From: Actinomycetota bacterium
Lineage (GTDB): Bacteria > Actinomycetota > Acidimicrobiia > Acidimicrobiales > Ilumatobacteraceae
Direction of reading: 5' to 3'
DNA length: 32,246 nt
Assembly (NCBI GenBank): GCA_029978335.1
Contig: JAPOJQ010000017.1
Span: 1 to 32,246 of the forward strand
In this document: in pieces, positions 10,142-17,274 of the stretch
Layout of the letters: each line of letters begins with the position of its first letter
Numbering within the stretch: position 1 is the stretch's first letter
Translations under genes and position numbers: made by a program
Notes under the pieces: model-generated
Databases searched by the model: none
What the model was told of the DNA's origin: nothing
Seen by the model: the letters and a program-made list of their open reading frames with translations, nothing else

Positions 10142-10357
10142 AGAGGGATGTCATGAAGTAAGTAGGGATAGTAGGGCCTGTGGATTGGGGACAACTCGAC
10201 CAATGGCCAGCGTATGGCACGAATCCGCGCCCACACCGTTGTCCACGCGCGTCCCCTGCGCGCGGATGACGCGTGTGTGATTCGGTGGATGACAGACCGA
10301 CCGGTACGCATTGTCCACCATGCGCCCACATGACATCCACCGCAGTGTCCACAGCGG
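10142..10357. other. Probable oriC between dnaN and dnaA
   Basis: This gap between dnaN and dnaA contains a cluster of DnaA boxes close to the actinobacterial consensus TTGTCCACA: TTGTCCACG (10239-10247), TTGTCCACC (10311-10319), GTGTCCACA (10345-10353) and, inverted, TGTGGATTG (10179-10187). A basal unwinding element lies next to the last box. The gap encodes no credible protein. Location between dnaA and dnaN is the common oriC position in Actinobacteria. Confidence 0.75.
10160..10187 (-). promoter_or_regulatory. Basal origin unwinding element: DnaA box, GC cluster, DnaA-trios
   Basis: On the minus strand CAATCCACA (10187-10179) is followed by GGCC and then CTACTATCCCTACTT. Read 3'-5' on the opposite strand this is GAT-GAT-AGG-GAT-GAA, i.e. 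DnaA-trios directly after a GC cluster next to a DnaA box. The arrangement and the CTACTAT string match the unwinding system described for Bacillus subtilis, where DnaA assembles on single-stranded trios. It sits about 40 bases from the dnaN start. Confidence 0.65.
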
Positions 10358-11734
10358 TCACGACTTCAACCTTTGGAACAGATCGGTCACTTGGTCGAAG
10401 ACTTGTTTGCGCTCACCCATCTGGCGCTGGATCTTCTCGACGGCGTGAATGACCGTGGTGTGATCACGACCACCAAAGAGACGAGCGATGCTCGGGTAGC
10501 TCAAATCTGTCGACTCCCGGAACACGTACATCGCAATCTGCCGGGCGTTGACGAGGGGTCGCTGGCGACTCTTGCCACGTAATTGGTCGACGTCGAAGCC
10601 CAAGATTTCGGCGATCTCGGTGAGCAATTCCATGTCGGTGCGGGGCCTGCTGATGGCTTCGGTGAGCAGATCAGCAAGCAATGTGCGCACAAGATCGATC
10701 GTGATTGGAATGTTGTTGAGGCTTGCGTAGGCCGTGACCCGGATCAGCGCACCTTCGAGTTCGCGAATATTCGACGTGATGTTGGACGCAATGAACTCGA
10801 GTGCCTCTGCGGGCACCTCGATGGGGCTCCGCTCACTCTTGTTGCGAAGAATTGCAAGACGCGTCTCGACATCTGGTGGCTGAACGTCGGTGATCAACCC
10901 CCACTTAAAGCGGCCACGCAAGCGTTCTTCAAGGGTTGGGATCGCATCGGGCATTCGGTCGCTCGACAGCACGATCTGTTTGTTGGCGCCGTGAAGTGCA
11001 TTGAACGTATGGAAGAACTCCTCTTGGAGACCCTCCTTGCCCTCTAAGAACTGCACGTCGTCAATGAGCAACACATCGACTTCGCGATAACGGCGGCGGA
11101 GACCGGCCATCGAGTTCGAACGGATCGCGTCGACGTACTCGTTCATGAAGGTTTCCGTCGATACGTACCTCACGACGTGATGCCGATAGTGCGTTTCGAC
11201 GTAGTTGCCGATGGCATGCAGCAAATGCGTTTTGCCGAGCCCCGCTGAGCCGTAGACGAACAGCGGGTTGTACGAGCGAGCTGGAGTTTCAGCCACACGG
11301 TTTGCTGCGGCGAAGGCGAATTGGTTGGAGGCGCCCTTCACGAAGGTGTCAAAGGTGTAAATCGGGTTGAGGCCTCCTTCAACCGGGGCATAGCTCGTTC
11401 CAGCAACTGTTGCTGTCGCCGGGCTGAGCGGGAGGTCAGCGACGGCAGGCTCGTCAACATCGGTTGGATCAGCGACCTGCGAGCCGATTCGAACCTCCAC
11501 GGCGATGCCGGCATAACCCGCTTCGACCAATGCGTCATCGAGCATCGATCGATATCGCGACAAGATGCGTTCACGAGCGAGATTGTTGGGGACCTCGATG
11601 ACGAGCCCGGTTGAACCGTCGTCGACGCGCCGAGCGTCTTGGAAAGTCGAAAACCACGCTGACTCGTTGAGTTGTTCACGAAGGATCGCACTGACGGCAT
11701 CCCACACGTTGGGTTGTTGTTCGTCGCCGGTCAC
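10358..11734 (-). CDS. dnaA: Chromosomal replication initiator DnaA
   Basis: DnaA, 458 aa. Domain I (about 1-85) is followed by a short variable linker. The AAA+ domain has Walker A GSAGLGKTH (162-170) and Walker B VDVLLIDDVQF (219-229). Domain IV has the DNA-binding signature GGRDHTTVIHAVEKI (421-435). The GTG start has a strong AAGGAGG sequence upstream (11741-11747). Paired DnaA boxes lie 50-70 bases upstream of the start, consistent with the autoregulation known for dnaA. It is divergent from rpmH and is followed by oriC and dnaN. Confidence 0.98.
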   Translation of the reverse strand: MTGDEQQPNVWDAVSAILREQLNESAWFSTFQDARRVDDGSTGLVIEVPNNLARERILSRYRSMLDDALVEAGYAGIAVEVRIGSQVADPTDVDEPAVADLPLSPATATVAGTSYAPVEGGLNPIYTFDTFVKGASNQFAFAAANRVAETPARSYNPLFVYGSAGLGKTHLLHAIGNYVETHYRHHVVRYVSTETFMNEYVDAIRSNSMAGLRRRYREVDVLLIDDVQFLEGKEGLQEEFFHTFNALHGANKQIVLSSDRMPDAIPTLEERLRGRFKWGLITDVQPPDVETRLAILRNKSERSPIEVPAEALEFIASNITSNIRELEGALIRVTAYASLNNIPITIDLVRTLLADLLTEAISRPRTDMELLTEIAEILGFDVDQLRGKSRQRPLVNARQIAMYVFRESTDLSYPSIARLFGGRDHTTVIHAVEKIQRQMGERKQVFDQVTDLFQRLKS

Positions 11735-11784
11735 CGCGCCCCTCCTTCGTCAGTCGTGTTACACCGATGTAAGTACCCACACGT

Positions 11785-11804
11785 TTATCCACAGCTGTGG
11801 ATGA
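11785..11804. promoter_or_regulatory. Back-to-back DnaA boxes upstream of dnaA
   Basis: TTATCCACA (11785-11793), a perfect consensus box, is followed after two bases by the inverted TGTGGATGA (11796-11804). A third, weaker box TGTGGAAAA lies at 11883-11891. All are in the divergent dnaA/rpmH region, so they may repress dnaA transcription or form a second origin subregion. Confidence 0.8.
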
Positions 11805-11820
11805 ACGAAAACCGTTATGC

Positions 11821-11845
11821 CGCCATGACTTCGAGGGCCATGGCG
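11821..11845. repeat. Inverted repeat in the dnaA/rpmH intergenic region
   Basis: CGCCATG (11821-11827) and CATGGCG (11839-11845) form a 7-bp inverted repeat with an 11-base spacer. The half-site spacing (centres 18 bases apart) could suit a dimeric regulator, but no protein is known to bind it. Confidence 0.35.
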
Positions 11846-11910
11846 AGCACCACGGAGAGGCGACGCTATCACACGCGCGTCCTGTGGAAAACCTGAGCGA
11901 GGACATTTGG

Positions 11911-11940
11911 TTGGCGCAGCGCATCGCGCGCCCGTAGCCT
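11911..11940 (+). promoter_or_regulatory. Predicted promoter of the rpmH-rnpA-yidD-yidC operon
   Basis: TTGGCG (11911-11916) and TAGCCT (11935-11940) are separated by 18 bases, a fair housekeeping -35/-10 pair. Transcription would begin near 11947, leaving a leader of about 100 nt that contains the stem-loop at 11991-12022. No protein-coding gene is seen in the rest of the 311-base gap 11735-12045; what it holds is the DnaA boxes, the inverted repeat and this promoter. Confidence 0.45.
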
Positions 11941-11990
11941 TGGCGAGTCGGCGTGGCTTCGGCCTTTGTCGCCCCCCATGTCGACACCTT

Positions 11991-12022
11991 GCGAATGCGT
12001 GCTCCCCACTGGAGCCATTCGC
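11991..12022 (+). promoter_or_regulatory. Two-tier stem-loop in the rpmH leader
   Basis: GCGAATG (11991-11997) pairs perfectly with CATTCGC (12016-12022). Inside, GCTCC (12001-12005) pairs with GGAGC (12011-12015) around the loop CCACT, leaving only a 3-base bulge. The 12 base pairs end seven bases before the AGGAGGA ribosome-binding site of rpmH. Position suggests control of translation or mRNA stability. Confidence 0.5.
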
Positions 12023-12045
12023 CAATCCAGGAGGACGAAGTCACT

Positions 12046-12180
12046 GTGAAGCGCACATTTCAACCCAATCAGCATCGCCGGGCCAAGAAGCACGGTTTTC
12101 GTGCTCGTATGAGCACCCGCGCGGGACGCGCTGTTCTGAAGTCCCGCCGCGCCAAGGGCCGCGCCCGTCTCTCGGCTTGA
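12046..12180 (+). CDS. rpmH: 50S ribosomal protein L34
   Basis: L34, 44 aa, the usual length. The sequence starts [20 protein letters not shown] and continues [23 protein letters not shown], the highly conserved basic L34 pattern (K-R-T-F-Q-P-N, H-G-F-R-x-R-M-x-T-x-x-G-R). It is part of the large ribosomal subunit. The GTG start is fixed by AGGAGGA at 12029-12035, ten bases upstream; in-frame starts further upstream would add residues not found in L34. The stop codon overlaps the rnpA start (TTGA). Confidence 0.98.
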   Translation: MKRTFQPNQHRRAKKHGFRARMSTRAGRAVLKSRRAKGRARLSA

Positions 12181-12527
12181 TTCACCGCATTCGAACCCGA
12201 GCCGAGTTCGACCACCTCGGTCGTGCTGGCCGTCGGGTTCGAAACGACGTGTTGTGGTGCTCGTATCTTCCCGATCCAGCGATTTCGCCACCAAGAGTGG
12301 CATTTGCGATCGGTCGCGCCCAGGGACCGGCCGTGGTGAGGAATCGACTCCGTCGACGTCTTCGCCCGATTCTGTCAGCACTCTCGACAGCGAACACCCT
12401 GCCGAACGGGCACCTCTTGCTGGGGATCAATCGTTCGAAAGTCGATCAGATGTTCGCCATGTCAACGGACGAATTGACGACGACGGTCGCCGATTTGATG
12501 TTTCGAGCGATGCAAGCCGGTCGTTGA
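12177..12527 (+). CDS. rnpA: Ribonuclease P protein component
   Basis: RnpA, 116 aa, the basic protein cofactor of the RNase P ribozyme that matures tRNA 5' ends. The N-terminal [25 protein letters not shown] is the usual R-x4-F-x-x-x-x-x-G-R pattern, and the RNA-binding RNR motif is present in [14 protein letters not shown]. The TTG start overlaps the rpmH stop codon (TTGA), a junction common in this operon. The same frame stays open further upstream through rpmH, but that part is unrelated to RnpA. RnpA is fast-evolving, so the weak similarity of the C-terminal 40 residues is not unusual. Confidence 0.95.
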   Translation: MIHRIRTRAEFDHLGRAGRRVRNDVLWCSYLPDPAISPPRVAFAIGRAQGPAVVRNRLRRRLRPILSALSTANTLPNGHLLLGINRSKVDQMFAMSTDELTTTVADLMFRAMQAGR

Positions 12528-12532
12528 CCGCA

Positions 12533-12757
12533 ATGCAGCAACGAATGTTGGCAGCAATTGCCTGGTACCAACGAGCGTTCGCATGGCGCCCATCCCCGTG
12601 CCGTTTTACGCCAACGTGCTCGCACTACGCACACGAAGCCATTGAAGTGCATGGTTCTGGCCATGGTCTCTGGCTCGCCATCCGTCGATTGCTTCGATGT
12701 CGACCATTTGGGCCATCCGGGTTTGATCCGGTACCCGATCTCGAGAGGAACACCTAA
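12533..12757 (+). CDS. yidD: Membrane protein insertion efficiency factor YidD
   Basis: YidD, 74 aa. The diagnostic string is [19 protein letters not shown], with both cysteines of the C-R-F-x-P-T-C-S-x-Y motif, followed by G-x-x-L-x-x-R-R-L-L-R-C-x-P-F and G-F-D-P-V-P. YidD is a small peripheral membrane protein that helps YidC- and Sec-dependent insertion. It lies between rnpA and yidC, its standard place; the stop is directly followed by the yidC ATG. ATG at 12533 is the likeliest start; TTG at 12524 would overlap the rnpA stop and ATG... at other positions is less suited to the family length. Confidence 0.93.
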   Translation: MQQRMLAAIAWYQRAFAWRPSPCRFTPTCSHYAHEAIEVHGSGHGLWLAIRRLLRCRPFGPSGFDPVPDLERNT

Positions 12758-13867
12758 ATGACACCAACGCCCATCATTGCTGGGGTTTTTGAAGTCCCTG
12801 CGGCGGTCTTGAGTTGGCTCTACTCGGTGACCGGTAGTTACACCGTGGCGATTTCGCTGTCTGCGTTCATTGTGATGGCGATTGTGACGCCCCTCACCCT
12901 GAAGAGCACGAAAGGCATGCTGGAGATGCAGCGGCTCGCCCCTGAGATGCGGCGGTTGCAGCAGGAATACCGCAACGATCGCCAAAAACTCAATGAAGAG
13001 ATGATGCGGTTGTACCAAGAGCACAAGGTCAACCCGATGGCGTCATGCCTGCCGTTGTTGGCGCAAACCCCTGTGTTCATCGTGATGTTTCGCATTCTTC
13101 ACGACGCCACCTACATTCCGATCGGTAGCAATGAGCGCATTGCCCGAGCAGTGCTGGCATCGGTTGGAAGAGGCGAGGAGACCATTGGCTTCCTGCCCAG
13201 GTACCTCTCGCAAGGATCGGAGATGTATCAGGCGTTGGTTCGCCAGACGGAGATGCCCTCTTGGGGTCTCGACCTGTCGAAATCAGCGGCGACCATGCTG
13301 GGCGAGAGCTTTGGTCGTGGATTGATTTACGCAGCGCTCGTGGTCGTCCTCGGCCTGCTGTACCTGTTCCAGCAGCGCATGGTTGCCGCTCGCGCATCGA
13401 TCAGCCCGACGATGTCGGAGTCGCAACAAAAGCTGATGCAGTACCTCCCGGTGGTGTTTGCGGTCTTCCAGATCTTCTTCTTGTTCGGCTTGGTGATCTA
13501 CTACATCGTCCAGTCGGTGATCCGCATTCTCGTCCAGGCCTACATCACCCGTCGGTTCTACGCCGGCGATGAATCTCTTGGTCGCCAAGCTCAAGCAGCA
13601 AGCGCCAAGGCCCGCGAGCTGTCGCAGTCTGAGGGTGGCAGCGGAGGTTTGTTCGCACAGGCGAAGCGCGACCTGGTGGCCGCGCGGGGTGATGGGCCAA
13701 AGGATGCGCCGTCAAAGGCTGAATCTGCGTCAAAGAAGTCGACATCGAAGCCCGCACCGTCTGGGACCTCGCGAACGGGTGGTCGACCGTCATCGCGCCC
13801 AGCGAGTCAAGCAAATCGCCGCGAGGACCTTCGTCGTCCCGGCGGACAACGAAAGAAGAAGAAGTAG
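12758..13867 (+). CDS. yidC: Membrane protein insertase YidC/Oxa1
   Basis: YidC, 369 aa, of the short type without a large periplasmic domain, as in Gram-positive bacteria. It inserts and folds membrane proteins alone or with SecYEG. The first hydrophobic stretch (SYTVAISLSAFIVMAIVTPLTL) carries into the charged K-x-x-K/M-L-E-M-Q-R-L-A-P-E-M cytoplasmic hairpin with QEHKVNPMASCLPLLAQTPVFI, the conserved N-P-x-x-x-C-L-P-x-x-x-Q-x-P motif. Further membrane segments are around GLIYAALVVVLGLLYLF and LPVVFAVFQIFFLFGLVIYY. The last 90 residues are a Ser/Lys/Arg-rich tail ending GGQRKKKK, likely to touch the ribosome. GAGAGGAA precedes the ATG. Confidence 0.97.
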   Translation: MTPTPIIAGVFEVPAAVLSWLYSVTGSYTVAISLSAFIVMAIVTPLTLKSTKGMLEMQRLAPEMRRLQQEYRNDRQKLNEEMMRLYQEHKVNPMASCLPLLAQTPVFIVMFRILHDATYIPIGSNERIARAVLASVGRGEETIGFLPRYLSQGSEMYQALVRQTEMPSWGLDLSKSAATMLGESFGRGLIYAALVVVLGLLYLFQQRMVAARASISPTMSESQQKLMQYLPVVFAVFQIFFLFGLVIYYIVQSVIRILVQAYITRRFYAGDESLGRQAQAASAKARELSQSEGGSGGLFAQAKRDLVAARGDGPKDAPSKAESASKKSTSKPAPSGTSRTGGRPSSRPASQANRREDLRRPGGQRKKKK

Positions 13868-13916
13868 TCCCGGCGTCGTTTTCCGGTTGATGAGTGAACC
13901 TTTGAGAGGTAACTGA

Positions 13917-14753
13917 ATGGAATGGGTAACCATGACGGCAAAGACCGTCGAAGAAGCAACGGAACATGCACTTGAGCAACTCGGCGTTGCTGCAGATGAG
14001 GCCGATATCGAAGTGCTGGAAGAACCCAAGAGCGGCCTTTTCGGTCGCACGAGGGGCGAGGCACGAATTCGTGCCCGGGTGCGCCCAGCAGAGGTTCGTC
14101 CCAAGCGCGACAATCGGCGTCGACGCTCCAACGATGGCCGTTCTCGCCGCAGCGATGAAGGCTCGTCGGATCAACGAGAATCAACACCGTCAGGCGGTCG
14201 CAACGGCGGTCGCCAGAGCAATGCCGGTCAACGCAAGAGCTCGGAACAGAAGGGGAGTCGGAATATGGAAGCGTCAGAGAACCGGGGTGAACCGGTTGAC
14301 CCCGCACTCGTTGGTGAGGCCGCCGTGGCGTTCATGCAAGGGCTTGCCGATGCGTTCGGCGCCGAGGCAACGGTTGAACTCGACCGCGACGGCACGGAAC
14401 TCGAAGTCCGTGTTCAGGGAAATGATCTCGGTTTGATGGTGGGGCCGGGTGGACGCACGCTGACAGCCGTGCAGGATCTCGCTCGGGTCGCTGCACAGCG
14501 CCGACTCGGCGATCACGACACACACCTGCGAATTGACGTTGCGGGCTACCGGGAACGTCGTCGTGCCTCACTCGAGTCATTCGCCCGCAAGATTGCTGCT
14601 CAGGTGCGCGAGAGTGGCAAGGCATTGGCAATCGAGCCGATGGCGTCACCTGATCGCAAGGTGATCCACGACGTGTTGTCGTCTGAAGAGGGTGTGAGCA
14701 CCCGTTCTGAGGGCGAAGACCCGAACCGTCGGGTGATCGTGTCCCCTGCCTGA
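13917..14753 (+). CDS. jag: Jag/KhpB RNA-binding protein (Jag-N, KH, R3H)
   Basis: A 278-residue Jag (KhpB/EloR) protein. The Jag-N domain (about 6-48) has TVEEATEHALEQLGV and ends EPKSGLFGRTRGEARIRA. A long Arg/Ser/Gly-rich linker follows (about 55-125). The KH domain holds VQGNDLGLMVGPGGRTLTAVQDL, with GPGG in place of the GxxG loop. The R3H domain has YRERRRASLESFARKIAAQV and ends RRVIVSP. Family members bind RNA and influence cell elongation in other Gram-positives; here the role is inferred. GAGAGGT (13904-13910) supports the ATG. It lies between yidC and rsmG as in most Actinobacteria. Confidence 0.95.
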   Translation: MEWVTMTAKTVEEATEHALEQLGVAADEADIEVLEEPKSGLFGRTRGEARIRARVRPAEVRPKRDNRRRRSNDGRSRRSDEGSSDQRESTPSGGRNGGRQSNAGQRKSSEQKGSRNMEASENRGEPVDPALVGEAAVAFMQGLADAFGAEATVELDRDGTELEVRVQGNDLGLMVGPGGRTLTAVQDLARVAAQRRLGDHDTHLRIDVAGYRERRRASLESFARKIAAQVRESGKALAIEPMASPDRKVIHDVLSSEEGVSTRSEGEDPNRRVIVSPA

Positions 14754-14765
14754 TCGGACGACACC

Positions 14766-15377
14766 ATGGATCGGATCCCGTCAGCAGGCGGGCACGACGA
14801 TCACGCGTTGATCGAGGCGCTGGGCATTGCCCAGCGCCTCGGTGTTATTGGGGCCACGGAACTTTCCGACGAAATTGCCCACGCCCGTGGCTTCGTCACC
14901 GCGCTCGAGGAGTTATCCACAGGCAGCTTGGTGCTGGACATCGGTTCAGGCGGAGGACTACCAGGACTCGTGATTGCTCACGATCGTCCCGATGTGAGCG
15001 TGACCCTCGTCGATCGTCGTGAGAAGCGCACGGATATTCTCCGACGACAGGTTGGCCGACTCCGCGTCGATCGCCCAGAACTTGAGATCGTGGTGAAATG
15101 TGCCGATGTGACCGACCACTCAGCATTGCGTGGACTGTGGCACGCGGTCACCGCCCGCAGCTTTGGTTCACCTGAGGTGGTGCTGGCCGCTGCAGCCCCC
15201 CACCTCGTCGATGGGGGGCTCCTCGTGGTGTCTGATCCACCAGGGAACACCTCGGTCGATCGGTGGCGAACGGAAATCCTTACACCGCAAGGGTTTGAGC
15301 GCTCGATGAGCCCAACGACAGCGCCATGGGTCAGTGTCATGCGCCGTCGGCATTCATTGTTTCCCGGGAAACAATGA
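14766..15377 (+). CDS. rsmG: RsmG-like 16S rRNA (guanine-N7) methyltransferase, divergent
   Basis: A class I AdoMet-dependent methyltransferase of 203 aa at the rsmG (gidB) position between jag and parA. RsmG methylates N7 of G527 in 16S rRNA, a change linked to streptomycin sensitivity. The AdoMet site is LVLDIGSGGGLPGLVIA (55-71), followed by VTLVDRREKRTDILRR. The region before motif I lacks the usual N-L-T motif and H-x-x-D-S-L segment of RsmG, and the protein is a little short, so it is a divergent member and activity is not certain. The last five sense codons (F-P-G-K-Q) and the stop lie inside the first parS-like palindrome. A perfect DnaA box occurs by chance or otherwise at 14913-14921. 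Confidence 0.82.
   Translation: MDRIPSAGGHDDHALIEALGIAQRLGVIGATELSDEIAHARGFVTALEELSTGSLVLDIGSGGGLPGLVIAHDRPDVSVTLVDRREKRTDILRRQVGRLRVDRPELEIVVKCADVTDHSALRGLWHAVTARSFGSPEVVLAAAAPHLVDGGLLVVSDPPGNTSVDRWRTEILTPQGFERSMSPTTAPWVSVMRRRHSLFPGKQ
15358..15373. promoter_or_regulatory. Variant parS site 1
   Basis: TGTTTCCCGGGAAACA, a perfect 16-bp palindrome; symmetry extends over 26 bp (15353-15378). Canonical parS is TGTTTCACGTGAAACA and the Noc-binding site is TATTTCCCGGGAAATA. This site has the outer G of parS and the C of the Noc site at the two positions that distinguish them. It overlaps the 3' end of rsmG, in front of parAB. Confidence 0.8.
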
Positions 15378-15443
15378 AGGAATATCGACGAAGTAATTTC
15401 AGTAGTGAAACTGCGCGCGTCAACCTGAGATCGAGGGTCGCGA

Positions 15444-15459
15444 TGTTTCCCGGGAAACA
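15444..15459. promoter_or_regulatory. Variant parS site 2
   Basis: An exact second copy of TGTTTCCCGGGAAACA, 86 bases after the first and 52 bases before the parA start. Conservation is limited to the 16 bp; flanking bases differ from site 1, which marks the 16-mer as the functional unit. Both copies lie where parS is commonly found, next to parAB near oriC. Confidence 0.8.
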
Positions 15460-15510
15460 CATTTGGCCTGGGGCTTGTAATGGCCACATCGACACGGCAG
15501 GCTGTGGGGG

Positions 15511-16371
15511 ATGGAATCAACCGGCAATCCCAACCCGGAAGCGGTGACCCAAGCCGCATCGCCGCCCGATGGACGGGTTGAGGGTCGGTCACTCCCCCGC
15601 GTCATCGCCGTGGCGAATCAAAAAGGTGGCGTGGGTAAAACCACGACCACCATCAACACGGCATCAGCCATCGCTTCGATGGGCCTCCGGACGTTGATCA
15701 TTGACCTTGATCCCCAAGCGAATGCCTCAAGCGGCCTCGGTTTGGATGTTCGTTCACTACAGGCAACGCTGTTGGATGTCCTGATCGACGACCTCCCCTT
15801 AGCGGACTGTGTCCAACCAACGGACACACCAGAGCTCTTTGTTGCCCCCTCCAGCCTTCGACTCGCGGATGCTGAGATGACGTTGTATTCGATGCTCAGC
15901 CGCGAAACACGGCTTCGGCAAGCAGTGAACGGGATCCTCGGCGAGTATGACTACATCTTCATCGATTGTCCGCCATCGCTTGGACTGTTGACGTTGAATG
16001 GGTTGTGCGCCGCGAGAGAGGTGATGATCCCCATTCAATGCGAGTACTTCGCACTCGAAGGAGTGGGCCAACTTCTTGAAAACATCCTGAAGATTCGCCG
16101 TAGCGGCTTGAATCCCGAACTTGAAGTGTCGACGATCGTGTGTGTGATGTACGACGCCCGCACGCGGCTTGCCGACGATGTGGTGCGGGAAATTCGGAAC
16201 CATTTCGGTGGCATCGTGTTGCGCACGGTCGTGCCCCGAAGCGTTCGTCTCTCGGAGGCACCTCAGTACGGACAGTCAATACACATGTTTGATCCTCGGT
16301 CACGCGGCGCGGTCGCCTACCGAGATGTTGCACAGGAGGTGCACGATGGCGCGGCCACCACGGCAAGGTAG
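15511..16371 (+). CDS. parA: Chromosome partitioning ATPase ParA
   Basis: ParA (Soj), 286 aa. It is a deviant Walker ATPase that binds nucleoid DNA as an ATP dimer and moves ParB-bound origins. The P-loop is QKGGVGKTTTT with the signature Lys38 and the catalytic Lys43; Walker A' is LIIDLDPQANAS (62-73) and Walker B is YIFIDCPPSLGLLT (148-161). A 28-residue N-terminal tail precedes the fold, as in many actinobacterial ParA proteins. No strong ribosome-binding site precedes the ATG. It overlaps parB by 26 bases. Confidence 0.97.
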   Translation: MESTGNPNPEAVTQAASPPDGRVEGRSLPRVIAVANQKGGVGKTTTTINTASAIASMGLRTLIIDLDPQANASSGLGLDVRSLQATLLDVLIDDLPLADCVQPTDTPELFVAPSSLRLADAEMTLYSMLSRETRLRQAVNGILGEYDYIFIDCPPSLGLLTLNGLCAAREVMIPIQCEYFALEGVGQLLENILKIRRSGLNPELEVSTIVCVMYDARTRLADDVVREIRNHFGGIVLRTVVPRSVRLSEAPQYGQSIHMFDPRSRGAVAYRDVAQEVHDGAATTAR

Positions 16372-17272
16372 GGGACTGAGCTCGCTGATTCCGGCGGGCA
16401 TGGACGAAGTAATTGGCCGAGCGCCTGGCGGCCCAGCCCTTCGGGATATTGCGATTGCGGAGGTCGCTCCGAACCCTCATCAACCTCGTCGTCACTTTGA
16501 CGAAGCAGCACTTGACGAACTTGCCGCATCGATTGCACAGATCGGTGTCCTGCAACCAATTCTTGTTCGTCCAGTATCCAATGGTTACGAATTGATCGCG
16601 GGTGAGCGACGATGGCGTGCTGCTACCAAGGCGGGGTTGACGTTGATTCCCGCCGTCATCCGCACCACCGATGACATGTCGTCGATGGAGCAGGCACTCG
16701 TCGAGAACCTGCATCGCGAGGACCTGACGGCATTAGAGGAAGCAGCGGCCTACAGCCAACTCATCGACGACTTTGGTCTGACCCATGAAAAGGTTGCCGA
16801 ACGTGTGGGTAAGAGCCGATCGGCGATCACCAACACGTTGCGATTGCTCGGCCTGCCGGCCCCCGTTCAGCACCTCCTCGCGGACGGTCGACTCAGCGCC
16901 CGTCACGCTAGGACCCTGCTCACCGTGTCGGACCGAACCGAGATGCAACGCCTTGCTGAATTGGCAGCCGAAGAAGGCTGGACCGTCAGAGCGCTCGAGT
17001 TGGCGATCAGCGGGCCGACAGATCCGGTAGAGCCAGAGCCCACGAGCGACGAGGAGCCCATCCACGAACCGATTGATGGGGCCGGGATCAGTCCGATCAC
17101 ACGTCTTCGACCCGCTGGTGTGCTCGAGGCTGAATCACTGCTCTCGCAGCGGCTCAATACTCGGGTTCGCATCTCGATGGGCGCCAACAAAGGCCGCATC
17201 ACCATTGATTTCGCTGATCTTGCTGATCTTGAGCGGATTCAGTCAACGATGATGACCCGAGAACGCGACTGA
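16346..17272 (+). CDS. parB: Chromosome partitioning protein ParB, Noc-like Arg in the DNA-reading surface
   Basis: ParB, 308 aa. It is a CTP-dependent DNA clamp that loads at parS and spreads. The start is set by a perfect AGGAGGT (16334-16340) five bases before ATG; the frame is open upstream but overlaps parA. The N-terminal CTPase domain has NPHQPRRHF, GVLQPILV, GERRWRA (86-92) and ENLHREDL (120-127). The helix-turn-helix domain spans about 143-190. At the four residues known to separate ParB from Noc (173, 179, 184, 201 in Caulobacter numbering; ParB R-T-A-G, Noc Q-K-K-R) this protein has R158, T164, G169 and R186, aligned without gaps. R186 is the Noc-type residue. The C-terminal dimer domain ends the protein. 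Confidence 0.97.
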   Translation: MARPPRQGRGLSSLIPAGMDEVIGRAPGGPALRDIAIAEVAPNPHQPRRHFDEAALDELAASIAQIGVLQPILVRPVSNGYELIAGERRWRAATKAGLTLIPAVIRTTDDMSSMEQALVENLHREDLTALEEAAAYSQLIDDFGLTHEKVAERVGKSRSAITNTLRLLGLPAPVQHLLADGRLSARHARTLLTVSDRTEMQRLAELAAEEGWTVRALELAISGPTDPVEPEPTSDEEPIHEPIDGAGISPITRLRPAGVLEAESLLSQRLNTRVRISMGANKGRITIDFADLADLERIQSTMMTRERD

Positions 17273-17274
17273 CC

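Noticed and set aside
11907-12176. N-terminal extension of rnpA
   Set aside because: It overlaps rpmH in another frame and bears no similarity to RnpA; TTG at 12177 overlapping the rpmH stop fits better.
14913-14921. Perfect DnaA box TTATCCACA inside rsmG
   Set aside because: Single isolated box whose bases are explained by the codons for L-S-T; kept only as a note.
15397-15410. TTTCA-GTAG-TGAAA inverted repeat as a third parS
   Set aside because: Half-sites are two bases further apart than in parS and the centre does not match either CACGTG or CCCGGG.
16169-16345. N-terminal extension of parB
   Set aside because: Overlaps parA and adds Cys-rich sequence; AGGAGGT directly precedes ATG 16346.
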